Below, one piece after another: positions 56,097 to 64,000 of a DNA stretch of 64,000 nt; the first letter of the stretch is position 1; each line of letters opens with the position of its first letter. Under the pieces are notes generated by a model. It did no database searches. It saw nothing but the letters and a program-made list of their open reading frames with translations, and was not told where the DNA came from. The DNA lies in contig NZ_JXDG01000005.1 of the NCBI RefSeq assembly GCF_000820515.1, forward strand, positions 39,110 through 103,109, in the 5' to 3' direction. This stretch comes from Pseudomonas batumici. GTDB lineage: Bacteria > Pseudomonadota > Gammaproteobacteria > Pseudomonadales > Pseudomonadaceae. The position numbers and the translations under genes are program-made.

Positions 56097-56948
56097 ATGG
56101 CTAAAATTATCGGCATCATTGTCGTATTCGCGAGCGTGCTCGGCGGGTACGTGCTTTCCCATGGCAAGATTGCCGCCCTGATCCAGCCCTTCGAGGTGAT
56201 GATCATCGGTGGTGCGGCCTTCGGTGCGTTCCTCCAGGCCAACCCGGGCCACATGACCATGCACGTGGTCAAGAAATCCCTGGGCATGTTCGGTTCGCGC
56301 TTCAGCCACACCTTTTACCTCGAGGTGCTGGGGTTGATCTACGAGATCCTCAACAAGAGCCGTCGTGAAGGCATGATGGCGATCGAAGGGGATATCGAAG
56401 ACGCCGCCGCCAGCCCGATCTTCGCCAAGTACCCGGCCGTGCTCAAGGACGATCGCATGACCGCCTATATCTGCGATTACCTGCGCATCATGTCCTCCGG
56501 CAACATGGCACCCCATGAGCTGGAAGGGTTGTTCGACATGGAACTGTTCTCCATGAAGGAAGAACTGGAGCATCCGGCCCATGCCGTGACCGGTATCGCC
56601 GACGCCATGCCCGGCTTCGGTATCGTCGCGGCGGTACTGGGGATCGTGGTGACCATGGCCTCCCTGGGCGAAGGCGACCAGAAGTCCATCGGCCTGCACG
56701 TGGGTGCGGCGCTGGTGGGGACCTTCTTCGGTATTCTCGCCGCCTACGGCTTCTTCGGCCCGTTGGCGACGTCCCTCAACCACGATGCCAAGGAAGAGCT
56801 GAACACCTATGAAGCGATCAAGGCTTCCCTGGTAGCCTCGGCCTCCGGCATGCCGCCTTCGCTGGCGGTGGAGTTCGGGCGCAAGGTCCTGTATCCGAAG
56901 CACCGTCCCAGCTTCGCCGAGCTGGAACAAGCGGTTCGCGGTCGCTGA
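56097..56948 (+). CDS. motA: Flagellar motor stator protein MotA
   Basis: A 283-residue inner-membrane protein with four predicted helices and a large cytoplasmic loop (about 50-170). With MotB it forms the proton channel that drives rotation. The loop has charged residues that meet FliG, in LYEILNKSRREGMMAIE-type segments. The helix 3-4 region is PGFGIVAAVLGIVVTM and LVGTFFGILAAYGFFGPLA. It stands 3 bases before motB and is under the FliA promoter. Confidence 0.95.
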   Translation: MAKIIGIIVVFASVLGGYVLSHGKIAALIQPFEVMIIGGAAFGAFLQANPGHMTMHVVKKSLGMFGSRFSHTFYLEVLGLIYEILNKSRREGMMAIEGDIEDAAASPIFAKYPAVLKDDRMTAYICDYLRIMSSGNMAPHELEGLFDMELFSMKEELEHPAHAVTGIADAMPGFGIVAAVLGIVVTMASLGEGDQKSIGLHVGAALVGTFFGILAAYGFFGPLATSLNHDAKEELNTYEAIKASLVASASGMPPSLAVEFGRKVLYPKHRPSFAELEQAVRGR

Positions 56949-56951
56949 GTC

Positions 56952-57986
56952 ATGGAAAACAATCAGCCGATCATTATCAAGCGCGTCAAGCGCTTTGCCG
57001 GCGGGCATCACGGCGGCGCCTGGAAAATCGCCTTCGCCGACTTCGCGACGGCGATGATGGCGTTCTTCCTGGTGCTGTGGCTGCTGTCCACCGCCACCCC
57101 TGAACAGAAGATCGCCATCGCTGGTTATTTCAAGGACCCGATCGGTTTCTCCGAGAGCGGTACGCCCTACATTATCGACCTGGGCGGCTCGCCGGTGCTG
57201 GCGCCGGACAAGACCCTCAACCCGGAGGTCAAGTCCCAGCCGCAGCCGGACAAGGTCACGGTCGACACCGATCAGGTCGAGAGCATGGCCGAGCAGGTGG
57301 AGAAAGAGCGCCTGGAACTGCTGCTGCAGGAATTGCAGAAAAAGGTCGACGAGAGCCCGGAACTGCAGAAATTCAAGGACCAGATCCAGTTCGAGATCAC
57401 CCCGGATGGCCTGCGGATCCAGATCACGGACGCGGAAAACCGGCCGATGTTCGACTCCGGTAGTGCGCGTCTGAAGCCTTACTTCGAAGACATCCTGCTG
57501 GCCATGGCCGACACCATCAAGGCGGTGCCGAACAAGATCAGCATCAGCGGTCACACCGATGCCAAACCCTACGCCGGCACGGGCGACTTCGGTAACTGGG
57601 AGTTGTCGGCCAACCGCGCCAACGCCGCCCGTCGGGCCCTGGTGGCCGGCAGTTATCCGGACAAGCAAGTGGCGCGGGTGGTGGGTTATGCCTCGTCGTC
57701 GCTGTTCGACAAGGCCAATCCGTTCAATCCGGTCAACCGGCGCATCGATATCGTGGTGCTGACCAAGAAGGCCCAGAAGGCCATCGAAGGCGAGCAGGGC
57801 GCGGATGATGCCACGCCTGCGCCAAGCTCGGGGCAAGGTGCTCCGGGCGAGGTACCGGCGGACCCGAACGCACTGCCGGCGGACCAGCAGCCGCTGCCGG
57901 CCCATGAGCTGCGGCAACGCTTGAACATCTTCGAGGATGGCGTATTGAAGATGGATGAGCCGGGCAAGCCCAAGACGGGCTCGTAA
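56952..57986 (+). CDS. motB: Flagellar motor stator protein MotB
   Basis: A 344-residue protein with one N-terminal membrane helix holding the proton-binding Asp30 in IAFADFATAMM. The C-terminal OmpA-like peptidoglycan-binding domain (about 145-280) shows SISGHTDAKPY and the Asn-Arg pair ELSANRANAARRALV. It anchors the stator to the cell wall. The long Pro/Ala C-terminal tail is usual in pseudomonads. It ends at a strong terminator. Confidence 0.95.
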   Translation: MENNQPIIIKRVKRFAGGHHGGAWKIAFADFATAMMAFFLVLWLLSTATPEQKIAIAGYFKDPIGFSESGTPYIIDLGGSPVLAPDKTLNPEVKSQPQPDKVTVDTDQVESMAEQVEKERLELLLQELQKKVDESPELQKFKDQIQFEITPDGLRIQITDAENRPMFDSGSARLKPYFEDILLAMADTIKAVPNKISISGHTDAKPYAGTGDFGNWELSANRANAARRALVAGSYPDKQVARVVGYASSSLFDKANPFNPVNRRIDIVVLTKKAQKAIEGEQGADDATPAPSSGQGAPGEVPADPNALPADQQPLPAHELRQRLNIFEDGVLKMDEPGKPKTGS

Positions 57987-57991
57987 GCCAG

Positions 57992-58026
57992 ACAACAAGG
58001 CCGCGATGATCGCGGCCTTGTTGTTT
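57992..58026. terminator. Terminator between motB and rsgA
   Basis: A 15-bp perfect inverted repeat (57992-58006 with 58010-58024) around a TGA loop with a GGCCGCGA core, followed by TT. It lies 6 bases past the motB stop and serves both convergent genes. Confidence 0.85.
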
Positions 58027-58034
58027 CACTCGCC

Positions 58035-59066
58035 TCAGTAGCTGTCTTGCGGCAGGCTGGCGATGATCGAGCGGTAGCTGTTCATCCGCTGCTGCTGTAC
58101 GCGGCCGTCTTCCAGGGCCTTGAGCAGGGCGCAGCCGGGTTCGCGGTCGTGCTTGCAGTCGCGGAAGCGGCAGGTGCCGATCAGGTCGTTGAATTCGATG
58201 AAGCCGGCTTCGACATCGGCACGGCTCACATGGCCCAGGCCGAATTCGCGAATCCCCGGGGAGTCGATCAGTTCACCGCCGCCGGGGAAGTGGAACAGCC
58301 GCGCGGTGGTGGTGGTGTGGGTGCCCTGGCCGGACAGCTCGGAGAGCGGGCCGACGCGGGTGTCCACCTCGGGCAGCAGGCTGTTGACCAGCGAGGACTT
58401 GCCGACCCCGGACTGGCCGACGAACACGCTGATGCGCCCGTCCAGCTGTTGCTGCAACTGTTCCATGCCATTGCCGTGATGGGCCGACACTTCCAGCAGC
58501 GGATAGCCCAACTGCCGATAGACCGCCAGCAGGGCATTCAGGGCCGGGGCGTTGTGCTCGTCGATCAGGTCGAATTTGTTCAGTAGCAGCAACGGCCGGA
58601 TGCCGGCGTGCTCGGCAGCCACCAGGTAGCGGTCGATCAGGTTGGCATGGGGTTCGGGCAGTGGCGCGAAGACGATCACGATCATGTCGACGTTGGCGGC
58701 CACCGGCTTGAGCTGGCCGCGGCTGTCCGGGCGCTTCAGTTCGGTGGTGCGCGGCAGTTGCGCGACGATCACGCCGATACCCTGGTTGCCGGCACGCCAG
58801 ACCACCTGGTCGCCGGTCACCAGTGCCGGCAGGTTGGCCCGCAGGTGGCAGCGGAACACCTGGCCCTTGAGCTCGCCCTCCAGCGCCTCGACTTCGACCT
58901 GCACCCCGAAGTGCGCGATCACCAGGCCCGTCTGCTCGGGTCCCAGGTCGCCGCCTTCCAGCGCTTCCACGGCCTGGGATTCGCGTTTGGCGGCGCGTGC
59001 GGCGCGTTCGCCCTGGATCTTTTCGATGCGCCAGTTCTGGCGGCGGTTGAGCTGGCGTTTGGCCAT
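58035..59066 (-). CDS. rsgA: Small-subunit ribosome biogenesis GTPase RsgA
   Basis: A 343-residue circularly permuted GTPase that helps 30S maturation. G-motifs occur in permuted order: NKFD, then [10 protein letters not shown], then DSPGIRE. The N-terminal OB fold and the C-terminal zinc-binding [14 protein letters not shown] are present. It is divergent from orn, as in PAO1 PA4952. Confidence 0.95.
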   Translation of the reverse strand: MAKRQLNRRQNWRIEKIQGERAARAAKRESQAVEALEGGDLGPEQTGLVIAHFGVQVEVEALEGELKGQVFRCHLRANLPALVTGDQVVWRAGNQGIGVIVAQLPRTTELKRPDSRGQLKPVAANVDMIVIVFAPLPEPHANLIDRYLVAAEHAGIRPLLLLNKFDLIDEHNAPALNALLAVYRQLGYPLLEVSAHHGNGMEQLQQQLDGRISVFVGQSGVGKSSLVNSLLPEVDTRVGPLSELSGQGTHTTTTARLFHFPGGGELIDSPGIREFGLGHVSRADVEAGFIEFNDLIGTCRFRDCKHDREPGCALLKALEDGRVQQQRMNSYRSIIASLPQDSY

Positions 59067-59176
59067 GGGTGTTCCGTGTCGTTGAATCGGCGGTAGGGGT
59101 CGAGCGGTCGCGAGTTTAGCACGCCCGGCAAGCGCGGCCTGCGCTAAACTGTGCGGCTACGCCGAGGAGCCAACCC

Positions 59177-59719
59177 ATGCAAAACCCACAGAACCTGATC
59201 TGGATCGACCTGGAGATGACCGGGCTGAACCCGGACACCGACGTCATCATCGAAATGGCGACTATCGTCACTGACAGCAACCTCAATACCCTGGCTGAAG
59301 GTCCGGTGATCGCGATCCATCACAGCGATGAGATCCTGGCCGGCATGGATGAGTGGAACACCCGCCAGCATGGCGGTTCGGGGCTGACCCAGCGCGTGCG
59401 CGAGAGCCGCATCGACATGGCCGAGGCCGAGGCACGGACCATCGCCTTCCTGGAGCAGTGGGTGCCCAAGGGCAAGTCGCCGATCTGCGGCAACAGCATC
59501 TGCCAGGACCGGCGCTTTCTCGCCCGCCATATGAAGGCACTGGAAAGCTATTTCCACTACCGCAACCTGGATGTGTCCACCTTGAAGGAGCTGGCCGCCC
59601 GCTGGGCGCCGGAAGTGCGTGACAGCTTCCAGAAGGGCAGCACGCACCTGGCGCTGGACGATATTCGCGAGTCGATCGCCGAGTTGCGGCACTACCGCGA
59701 GCATTTCATCAAGTTCTGA
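59177..59719 (+). CDS. orn: Oligoribonuclease
   Basis: A 180-residue DEDDh exonuclease that degrades 2-5-mer RNA and pGpG. Motifs are IDLEMTG (Asp, Glu), [10 protein letters not shown] (Asp) and HLALDDI (His, Asp). It clears pGpG made by c-di-GMP phosphodiesterases such as DipA, a functional link to the left end of the window. It is essential in several pseudomonads. Confidence 0.95.
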   Translation: MQNPQNLIWIDLEMTGLNPDTDVIIEMATIVTDSNLNTLAEGPVIAIHHSDEILAGMDEWNTRQHGGSGLTQRVRESRIDMAEAEARTIAFLEQWVPKGKSPICGNSICQDRRFLARHMKALESYFHYRNLDVSTLKELAARWAPEVRDSFQKGSTHLALDDIRESIAELRHYREHFIKF

Positions 59720-59806
59720 TCAGCACCGGTGATGACTGCGCTGCGCTCTTTTGGGGCGCGGCGCAAATCAGTAGACTGCGCGCCTTCTCCTGCCCGGATC
59801 GCCATC

Positions 59807-60418
59807 ATGTTGCTGATGCTCTACCTCGTCGCCATTACCGCTGAAGCCATGACCGGCGCCCTGTCGGCCGGACGGCGCGGCATGGACTGGTTTGGCGTGG
59901 TGCTGATCGCCTGTGTCACCGCACTCGGCGGTGGCTCGGTGCGTGACGTGCTGCTGGGGCATTACCCGCTGACCTGGGTCAAGCACCCGGAATACCTGGT
60001 GCTGACCTCGATCGCTGCAATGGTGACGGTGTTCATCGCCCCGTTGATGCGCCACCTGCGCTCACTGTTCCTGGTGCTCGATGCCCTGGGCCTGGTGGCC
60101 TTTACCCTGATCGGCTGCATGACGGCCCTGGAAATGGGCCAGGGCCTGATGGTGGCCTCGGTCAGCGGGGTGATCACCGGGGTGTTTGGCGGGGTGCTGC
60201 GAGATATCTTCTGCAACGATATTCCGTTGGTCTTCCGTCGCGAACTCTATGCCAGTGTCTCTTTTGCGGCGGCCTGGTGTTTCCTGGGTTGTACTTATTG
60301 GCAGCTGCCTAATGAACAGGCGATTTTGATCACGCTGTTCGGTGGTTTTCTACTGCGTCTTCTGGCGATTCGTTTTCACTGGGAAATGCCGAAGTTTGTT
60401 TATAATGACGAAGCCTAG
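59807..60418 (+). CDS. TRIC-type (UPF0126) membrane protein
   Basis: A 203-residue inner-membrane protein with seven predicted helices. It belongs to the YicG/UPF0126 family, related to the trimeric TRIC cation channels. Two repeats share GGGSVRDVLLG and GGVLRDIF. The start at 59807 gives MLLMLYLVAITAEA, the usual length. A longer form from 59729 would add a polar, Arg-rich stretch. It is placed after orn and is the last host-like gene before the toxin-like gene. Confidence 0.8.
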   Translation: MLLMLYLVAITAEAMTGALSAGRRGMDWFGVVLIACVTALGGGSVRDVLLGHYPLTWVKHPEYLVLTSIAAMVTVFIAPLMRHLRSLFLVLDALGLVAFTLIGCMTALEMGQGLMVASVSGVITGVFGGVLRDIFCNDIPLVFRRELYASVSFAAAWCFLGCTYWQLPNEQAILITLFGGFLLRLLAIRFHWEMPKFVYNDEA

Positions 60419-60552
60419 TGGGCGTATATATCTACTTCTTTAAGCCTCATTATTGATTCGTTCGGGTAGTGTCTGATCAACAAATTCCGTTTTTCTTTTG
60501 AAAAGGACTGCGCGTAGCCTTGTGACTCATAAGGAGTAATAAGGATATTGCG

Positions 60553-63500
60553 ATGTTAGAGTCTTTTCCCCCTGGCAGCCTCCCTTCGCGCCCCCTTGTG
60601 CAGGGCGGAAAACTACTGTTCGACTATGGCGTGAACCACTATGAGGTCGCGGGTGGTGGATTGAACAAAGACAGCCTGACCTGCCTGGAAGCGGTTCGGC
60701 GCACGTTGAAAAAATATGATGTTTCCTTGCCGGGGCTTTATCTGAAGGGTAAGGAGATCTACGCCGCCCTGGGCGAAAATGCCTATGTCCTGGGTCGGAT
60801 TTATACGCAGGGAGCGAATGAGCAACGCATTCTTTATCCTTGTTTTCGAGATGATTTTGTATTCGATTTTCTGAAGGAAATGCCGGACTTTTCTCTTTGG
60901 AAAGCGATGAGTGAAGAATCAAGGGAGGCGTATACAGTCCTTAAATCGCAGTTGCTGAAGACGCCCGGCGCCGAAGAACATCGGATCAACTTCGTGCTGA
61001 CCCAGGACTTTACGAACCAGGCCAGTCTGGAGGGCGGGAATTTCAGGGGAAAAAAAGAAGAGCTTGAATTTTTGCATGGGCTCCTTTCTCTTTGTCAGGT
61101 GGGTGTCGCACAGGCAAGGATGAGGGTATTTCGAGGGGTGGTCCTGACGAATGCCGTGGTCTCCGCTACGAAAAACAATCGGCGTAAACGAGCCGTCGAA
61201 CACTCGTTGAATCTGCTGGTGGGGGATGACGTTGCCGATATCAGGCTCTATCAGGTCATCGCGCTGCAAAATGTTGCCAACCGTAGGACCATGCAGTTGC
61301 TTTCCACGTACTATAAACGATGGAAAGGACGCATCAAAACACGACAAGACTTTATAAGTTTCCTGTCTGCCCTCAATCTTCGCTCAATGCCCATCGGTTA
61401 CTTTACCGGCCTTCACCAGTTAATTGCATTGAGAGAGCATAATCTGGCCCAAACCCTTCTTTCTCTCCCCAACGTAGACTCTGTTGAGTGGCGGCGGATG
61501 CTGCTCAGTATCCACGAGGAGTTTGCTATTTTTAGAGAAAGAACCCTGGATAATCTAATCACTCCTGGCGGTCGCGTTTATTTTGCTTTGGGCGCGGATT
61601 ATACGCTAAGCAATAACCACCTGGTGATCGGGTACGCTTCTTCCGCCGTGACGGGCGTACCTTTTGATGGGACTGTCAATGTTGTAGGGCATGGCATCGA
61701 TATAGAGGGGCGTGTTCTCGGACACGCAGAAAAGGTAGCGAATTGGCTATACAGTAATTTGCTCGCGACCTATACCGAGGCGGGGTTCAAGAAATTAAAG
61801 GTTGTCAATTTTCAGTCTTGTCATATTTCTCAAGTGCTGGCCACCCACATCACGCTTCTTCTTCTGGAGAAAGCGCTGCCTCATTTTGAAGCAGATAAGA
61901 TCCCCAATGTGCTTGTCGTCAGTAGTCCCACGGCATCTCTTGCCTTAACCGTCGACCCTACACTCGGGCATCTGTCGAGCCGCTGGCAAGAGCATCATCT
62001 CGTTTTGCCGGGCCATGTTCTCAAGGCGTTCAGGTTTCTCATCAGTACCTACCCCTATATTCAGTTGGCGGTCAGGGAGCATTTTGAATGGCCGGGCCAT
62101 GAGCTTAATTTGAGCAACCCTTCATTCGTGGAGTACTTGAGGAGTACCAATGTTCTCAAGGTGAGTCGGATATCTCCCGTCGCGGGTGCTGAGTTGGAAA
62201 CCGTATCGCTCAGGTATTTCAGGGGTGTTGTAACTGAGTTTTTTAATACTCGGCAGCGCGGTGTTGATGAGTATACCCGGCTCATCCGCGAACATTTTCC
62301 CGAGTCCGTTGACGCGATTCGCTCATTGGTCGCGGTCGCCTCTATAGCGGAGGCATCACAGCTATTGCCCGTCGGTGAAATCAAGACAATCAGAAAAGTA
62401 GTAGAGTTTCTGGTGAGTTTGAAGGTGGCCAGGGAACGACGTGATTTCGTGGGCGGCTATAATCTCTATACGACCACCAAATTAAAATTCCTGATTGATC
62501 CTTATGATCCTGTCGGTCCGTTGAAGATAAGGAGTTTCACGGATGTGATTTTCCGGCTGTGTGGTAGCCCGGTACCTAGCAGCGAGTCGAATTACCAGCT
62601 TGCTTACAAGAAGATGTTTGTACTCGATAAGCGGGATTACTTCGAGATGACCAACATCAATATCGATGCGGCCGCCCGTGAGTTTTTCAAAAATATACCC
62701 CATGTAGAATTCACTCCGGAGATATTCCTTTCTTTTCAAGATGCGAGCCCGCAGTCGAACACTATAGTGGTGGACACGGCCCTGCGACAGAGTCTTGTGG
62801 GCAGCGAACAGTTTGGCGTGTCGACGCGGGACCTGAGAGCAGCACTCGAATCAGGCGAGGAACCGCGGATTCTTCCCGCCATCGATCAGCTGGAAAACAG
62901 CCTGAAACGCAAGAAGGCGCTGCTGCAGGACTCGGCGTCCTTGAGAAACCTGCAAGAGACCCAGGAAAACCTGGGCCGTGCCAAGACCGCCCTCGAGAAG
63001 AAACAACTGTCCCCCGCCGTCCTGAAGACCACCGCGCGCATGGCCGCCGGCTCCAGTCGCTTGCTCGGGGCATTCGGGGTTTTCGTGGACTTCCGGACCC
63101 AGCCCTTTCACCTCGATTTTTCTTCGGTCAAATCGGGCCTGTTCAGCACCAGCGATTCACTGGCGGTGGTCAAGGGGGTCTTTGATTTCACCTCCGATGT
63201 CGGGCCGGCGCTGGCCTTGCGCCTGGCCTCCAGCGCTTCGCGAGCGCTCTGGCAGCCCAGGCTGGATCATCTGTTCTTCAAGATGAACAAGGTGCTGCTG
63301 CCCCTGGATGTGCTGTTCACGGCGGTCAGCCTGTATCGCAATGTCGAAGGCGCGCGGTTGGCGAAGACTGCCGAAGAGCAGGCGCTCTATATCACCATGA
63401 CGGTGATCGACGGGGCCTCGTTTGGGGTGAGCCTGTCGGGATTTATCCTGATTGGTGTGCCCGGGGTGGGAGTGGCCTTGATCCTGGTGGGGATGGCCCT

Positions 63501-64000
63501 GGCCGTCGTGAATATCCTCTTGAATGCCATCGTCAGTCTCTCCCAGCTGGAGAACTATCGCTGGGACGAGAAGGTGGGGCTGTTTTTCAGCAACCTGTTC
63601 GGCGCTTCGGCGCTGCCGGGTATTTTGACCCAGCAGCAGATGCGCCAAGCGGCGGATCAACTGTTCACAGGCTTGCGGGAAGAGGGCATCGATCTGTTGC
63701 TAACGCCGATGATCAATGACGCGGACGATCACGATCAGACCAACCCGCTCAAGGATATTGGGGCAGTTAGCCAGAACACCAGCGTTCGCCAGCAGCCCAG
63801 GGGCTATACCTTGTCCCCGTCGGGACTGACCTCGGATGACTTGAGATTCTGGGCGGACTCCAAGGACAAGGAAAAGACCGAGCAGGTCCACAAGGGCTGG
63901 TACCTACGGCGCCGGGAGTCTCGCCGGGGGCGGGAGCGCAAGCTGATGGTGACGATGCCCTCGACGCCGAGCACGCGGCTGGAGGTGCTGGATTTTGGCC
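60553..64000 (+). CDS. Large TcdA/TcdB-like toxin-family protein, N-terminal 1,149 residues (cut by window edge)
   Basis: A frame open from the ATG at 60553 to the window end without a stop. AAGGAT lies about 9 bases upstream. Residues 1-330 have no recognised domain. At 340-470 a C80-peptidase-like region has VVGHGID (His380) and NFQSCH (Cys423), 43 residues apart, close to the 45 of TcdA/TcdB. A coiled-coil-like stretch follows (about 775-825). A long hydrophobic stretch near 946-1000 (SGFILIGVPGVGVALILVGM) resembles the TcdA/TcdB pore-forming region. The end, expected to hold receptor or export parts, is missing. The first 2.2 kb is AT-rich and the rest is GC-rich. Family assignment is by pattern, not by search. 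Confidence 0.7.
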   Translation, partial: MLESFPPGSLPSRPLVQGGKLLFDYGVNHYEVAGGGLNKDSLTCLEAVRRTLKKYDVSLPGLYLKGKEIYAALGENAYVLGRIYTQGANEQRILYPCFRDDFVFDFLKEMPDFSLWKAMSEESREAYTVLKSQLLKTPGAEEHRINFVLTQDFTNQASLEGGNFRGKKEELEFLHGLLSLCQVGVAQARMRVFRGVVLTNAVVSATKNNRRKRAVEHSLNLLVGDDVADIRLYQVIALQNVANRRTMQLLSTYYKRWKGRIKTRQDFISFLSALNLRSMPIGYFTGLHQLIALREHNLAQTLLSLPNVDSVEWRRMLLSIHEEFAIFRERTLDNLITPGGRVYFALGADYTLSNNHLVIGYASSAVTGVPFDGTVNVVGHGIDIEGRVLGHAEKVANWLYSNLLATYTEAGFKKLKVVNFQSCHISQVLATHITLLLLEKALPHFEADKIPNVLVVSSPTASLALTVDPTLGHLSSRWQEHHLVLPGHVLKAFRFLISTYPYIQLAVREHFEWPGHELNLSNPSFVEYLRSTNVLKVSRISPVAGAELETVSLRYFRGVVTEFFNTRQRGVDEYTRLIREHFPESVDAIRSLVAVASIAEASQLLPVGEIKTIRKVVEFLVSLKVARERRDFVGGYNLYTTTKLKFLIDPYDPVGPLKIRSFTDVIFRLCGSPVPSSESNYQLAYKKMFVLDKRDYFEMTNINIDAAAREFFKNIPHVEFTPEIFLSFQDASPQSNTIVVDTALRQSLVGSEQFGVSTRDLRAALESGEEPRILPAIDQLENSLKRKKALLQDSASLRNLQETQENLGRAKTALEKKQLSPAVLKTTARMAAGSSRLLGAFGVFVDFRTQPFHLDFSSVKSGLFSTSDSLAVVKGVFDFTSDVGPALALRLASSASRALWQPRLDHLFFKMNKVLLPLDVLFTAVSLYRNVEGARLAKTAEEQALYITMTVIDGASFGVSLSGFILIGVPGVGVALILVGMALAVVNILLNAIVSLSQLENYRWDEKVGLFFSNLFGASALPGILTQQQMRQAADQLFTGLREEGIDLLLTPMINDADDHDQTNPLKDIGAVSQNTSVRQQPRGYTLSPSGLTSDDLRFWADSKDKEKTEQVHKGWYLRRRESRRGRERKLMVTMPSTPSTRLEVLDFG

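Noticed and set aside
61170..61200. ADP-ribosyltransferase-like 'FRGV' in the toxin-like N-terminus
   Set aside because: Only the short R-motif is seen. No STS or E-x-E motif follows at a fitting distance.
60527..63891. Several short minus-strand frames at 60.5-63.9 kb
   Set aside because: Each lies within the long plus-strand toxin-like frame. None has a recognisable motif, and they do not form a coherent set.

Overview
The window is a 64-kb piece of a Pseudomonas chromosome, most likely from the P. fluorescens group. This rests on the high GC, on a gene order that closely follows the P. aeruginosa PAO1 stretch msrA-dipA-aceFE-glnE-waaFCGP ... orn as I remember it, on fluorescens-type REP palindromes, and on a three-lipoyl AceF. 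No rRNA, tRNA, CRISPR array, insertion sequence or integrase was seen.

Layout. 0-8 kb (minus strand): start of msrA, the c-di-GMP phosphodiesterase dipA, and pyruvate dehydrogenase aceEF, preceded by two in-phase copies of a GntR/FadR-type operator. 8-25.5 kb (mostly plus): glnE, then the LPS core block waaF-waaC-waaG-waaP, a tandem kinase-like protein, a carbamoyltransferase, two glycosyltransferases, waaL (opposite strand), msbA and hldE. 25.5-31.3 kb: a Nudix-like protein, an aldo/keto reductase and an FAD oxidoreductase as a tight minus-strand unit, an SMR exporter divergent from its LysR neighbour, and waaA. 31.3-37.4 kb: a TolC-family outer-membrane protein, a TPP riboswitch with thiC, the HMP transporter cytX and an RsiV-like lipoprotein. 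37.5-46.6 kb: nudF, yqiB, cpdA, yqiA, parE, parC, interrupted after yqiB by a low-GC two-gene cassette (a 2OG-Fe(II) oxygenase and a second waaC-like heptosyltransferase). 46.8-60.4 kb: a PqiC-like lipoprotein, an AhpA-like sensor, serB, a PilZ-like protein, psd, rhdA, an HDOD protein, motAB behind a sigma-28 promoter, rsgA, orn and a TRIC-type membrane protein.

The most unusual item is at the right edge. From 60553 to the window end a single plus-strand frame stays open for about 1,149 codons and runs off the edge. It encodes the N-terminal part of a large-toxin-like protein with a C80-peptidase-like His/Cys dyad (His380, Cys423) and a long hydrophobic stretch near residues 946-1000, a layout resembling clostridial TcdA/TcdB-type toxins. 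Its first 2.2 kb is AT-rich, and the rest returns to host-like GC.

Together the genes serve LPS core synthesis and export (waa, wap, msbA, hldE), central carbon and nitrogen control (aceEF, glnE), nucleotide second messengers (dipA, cpdA), thiamine supply, chromosome decatenation and motility. The less expected content is the oxygenase/heptosyltransferase cassette and the toxin-like gene.
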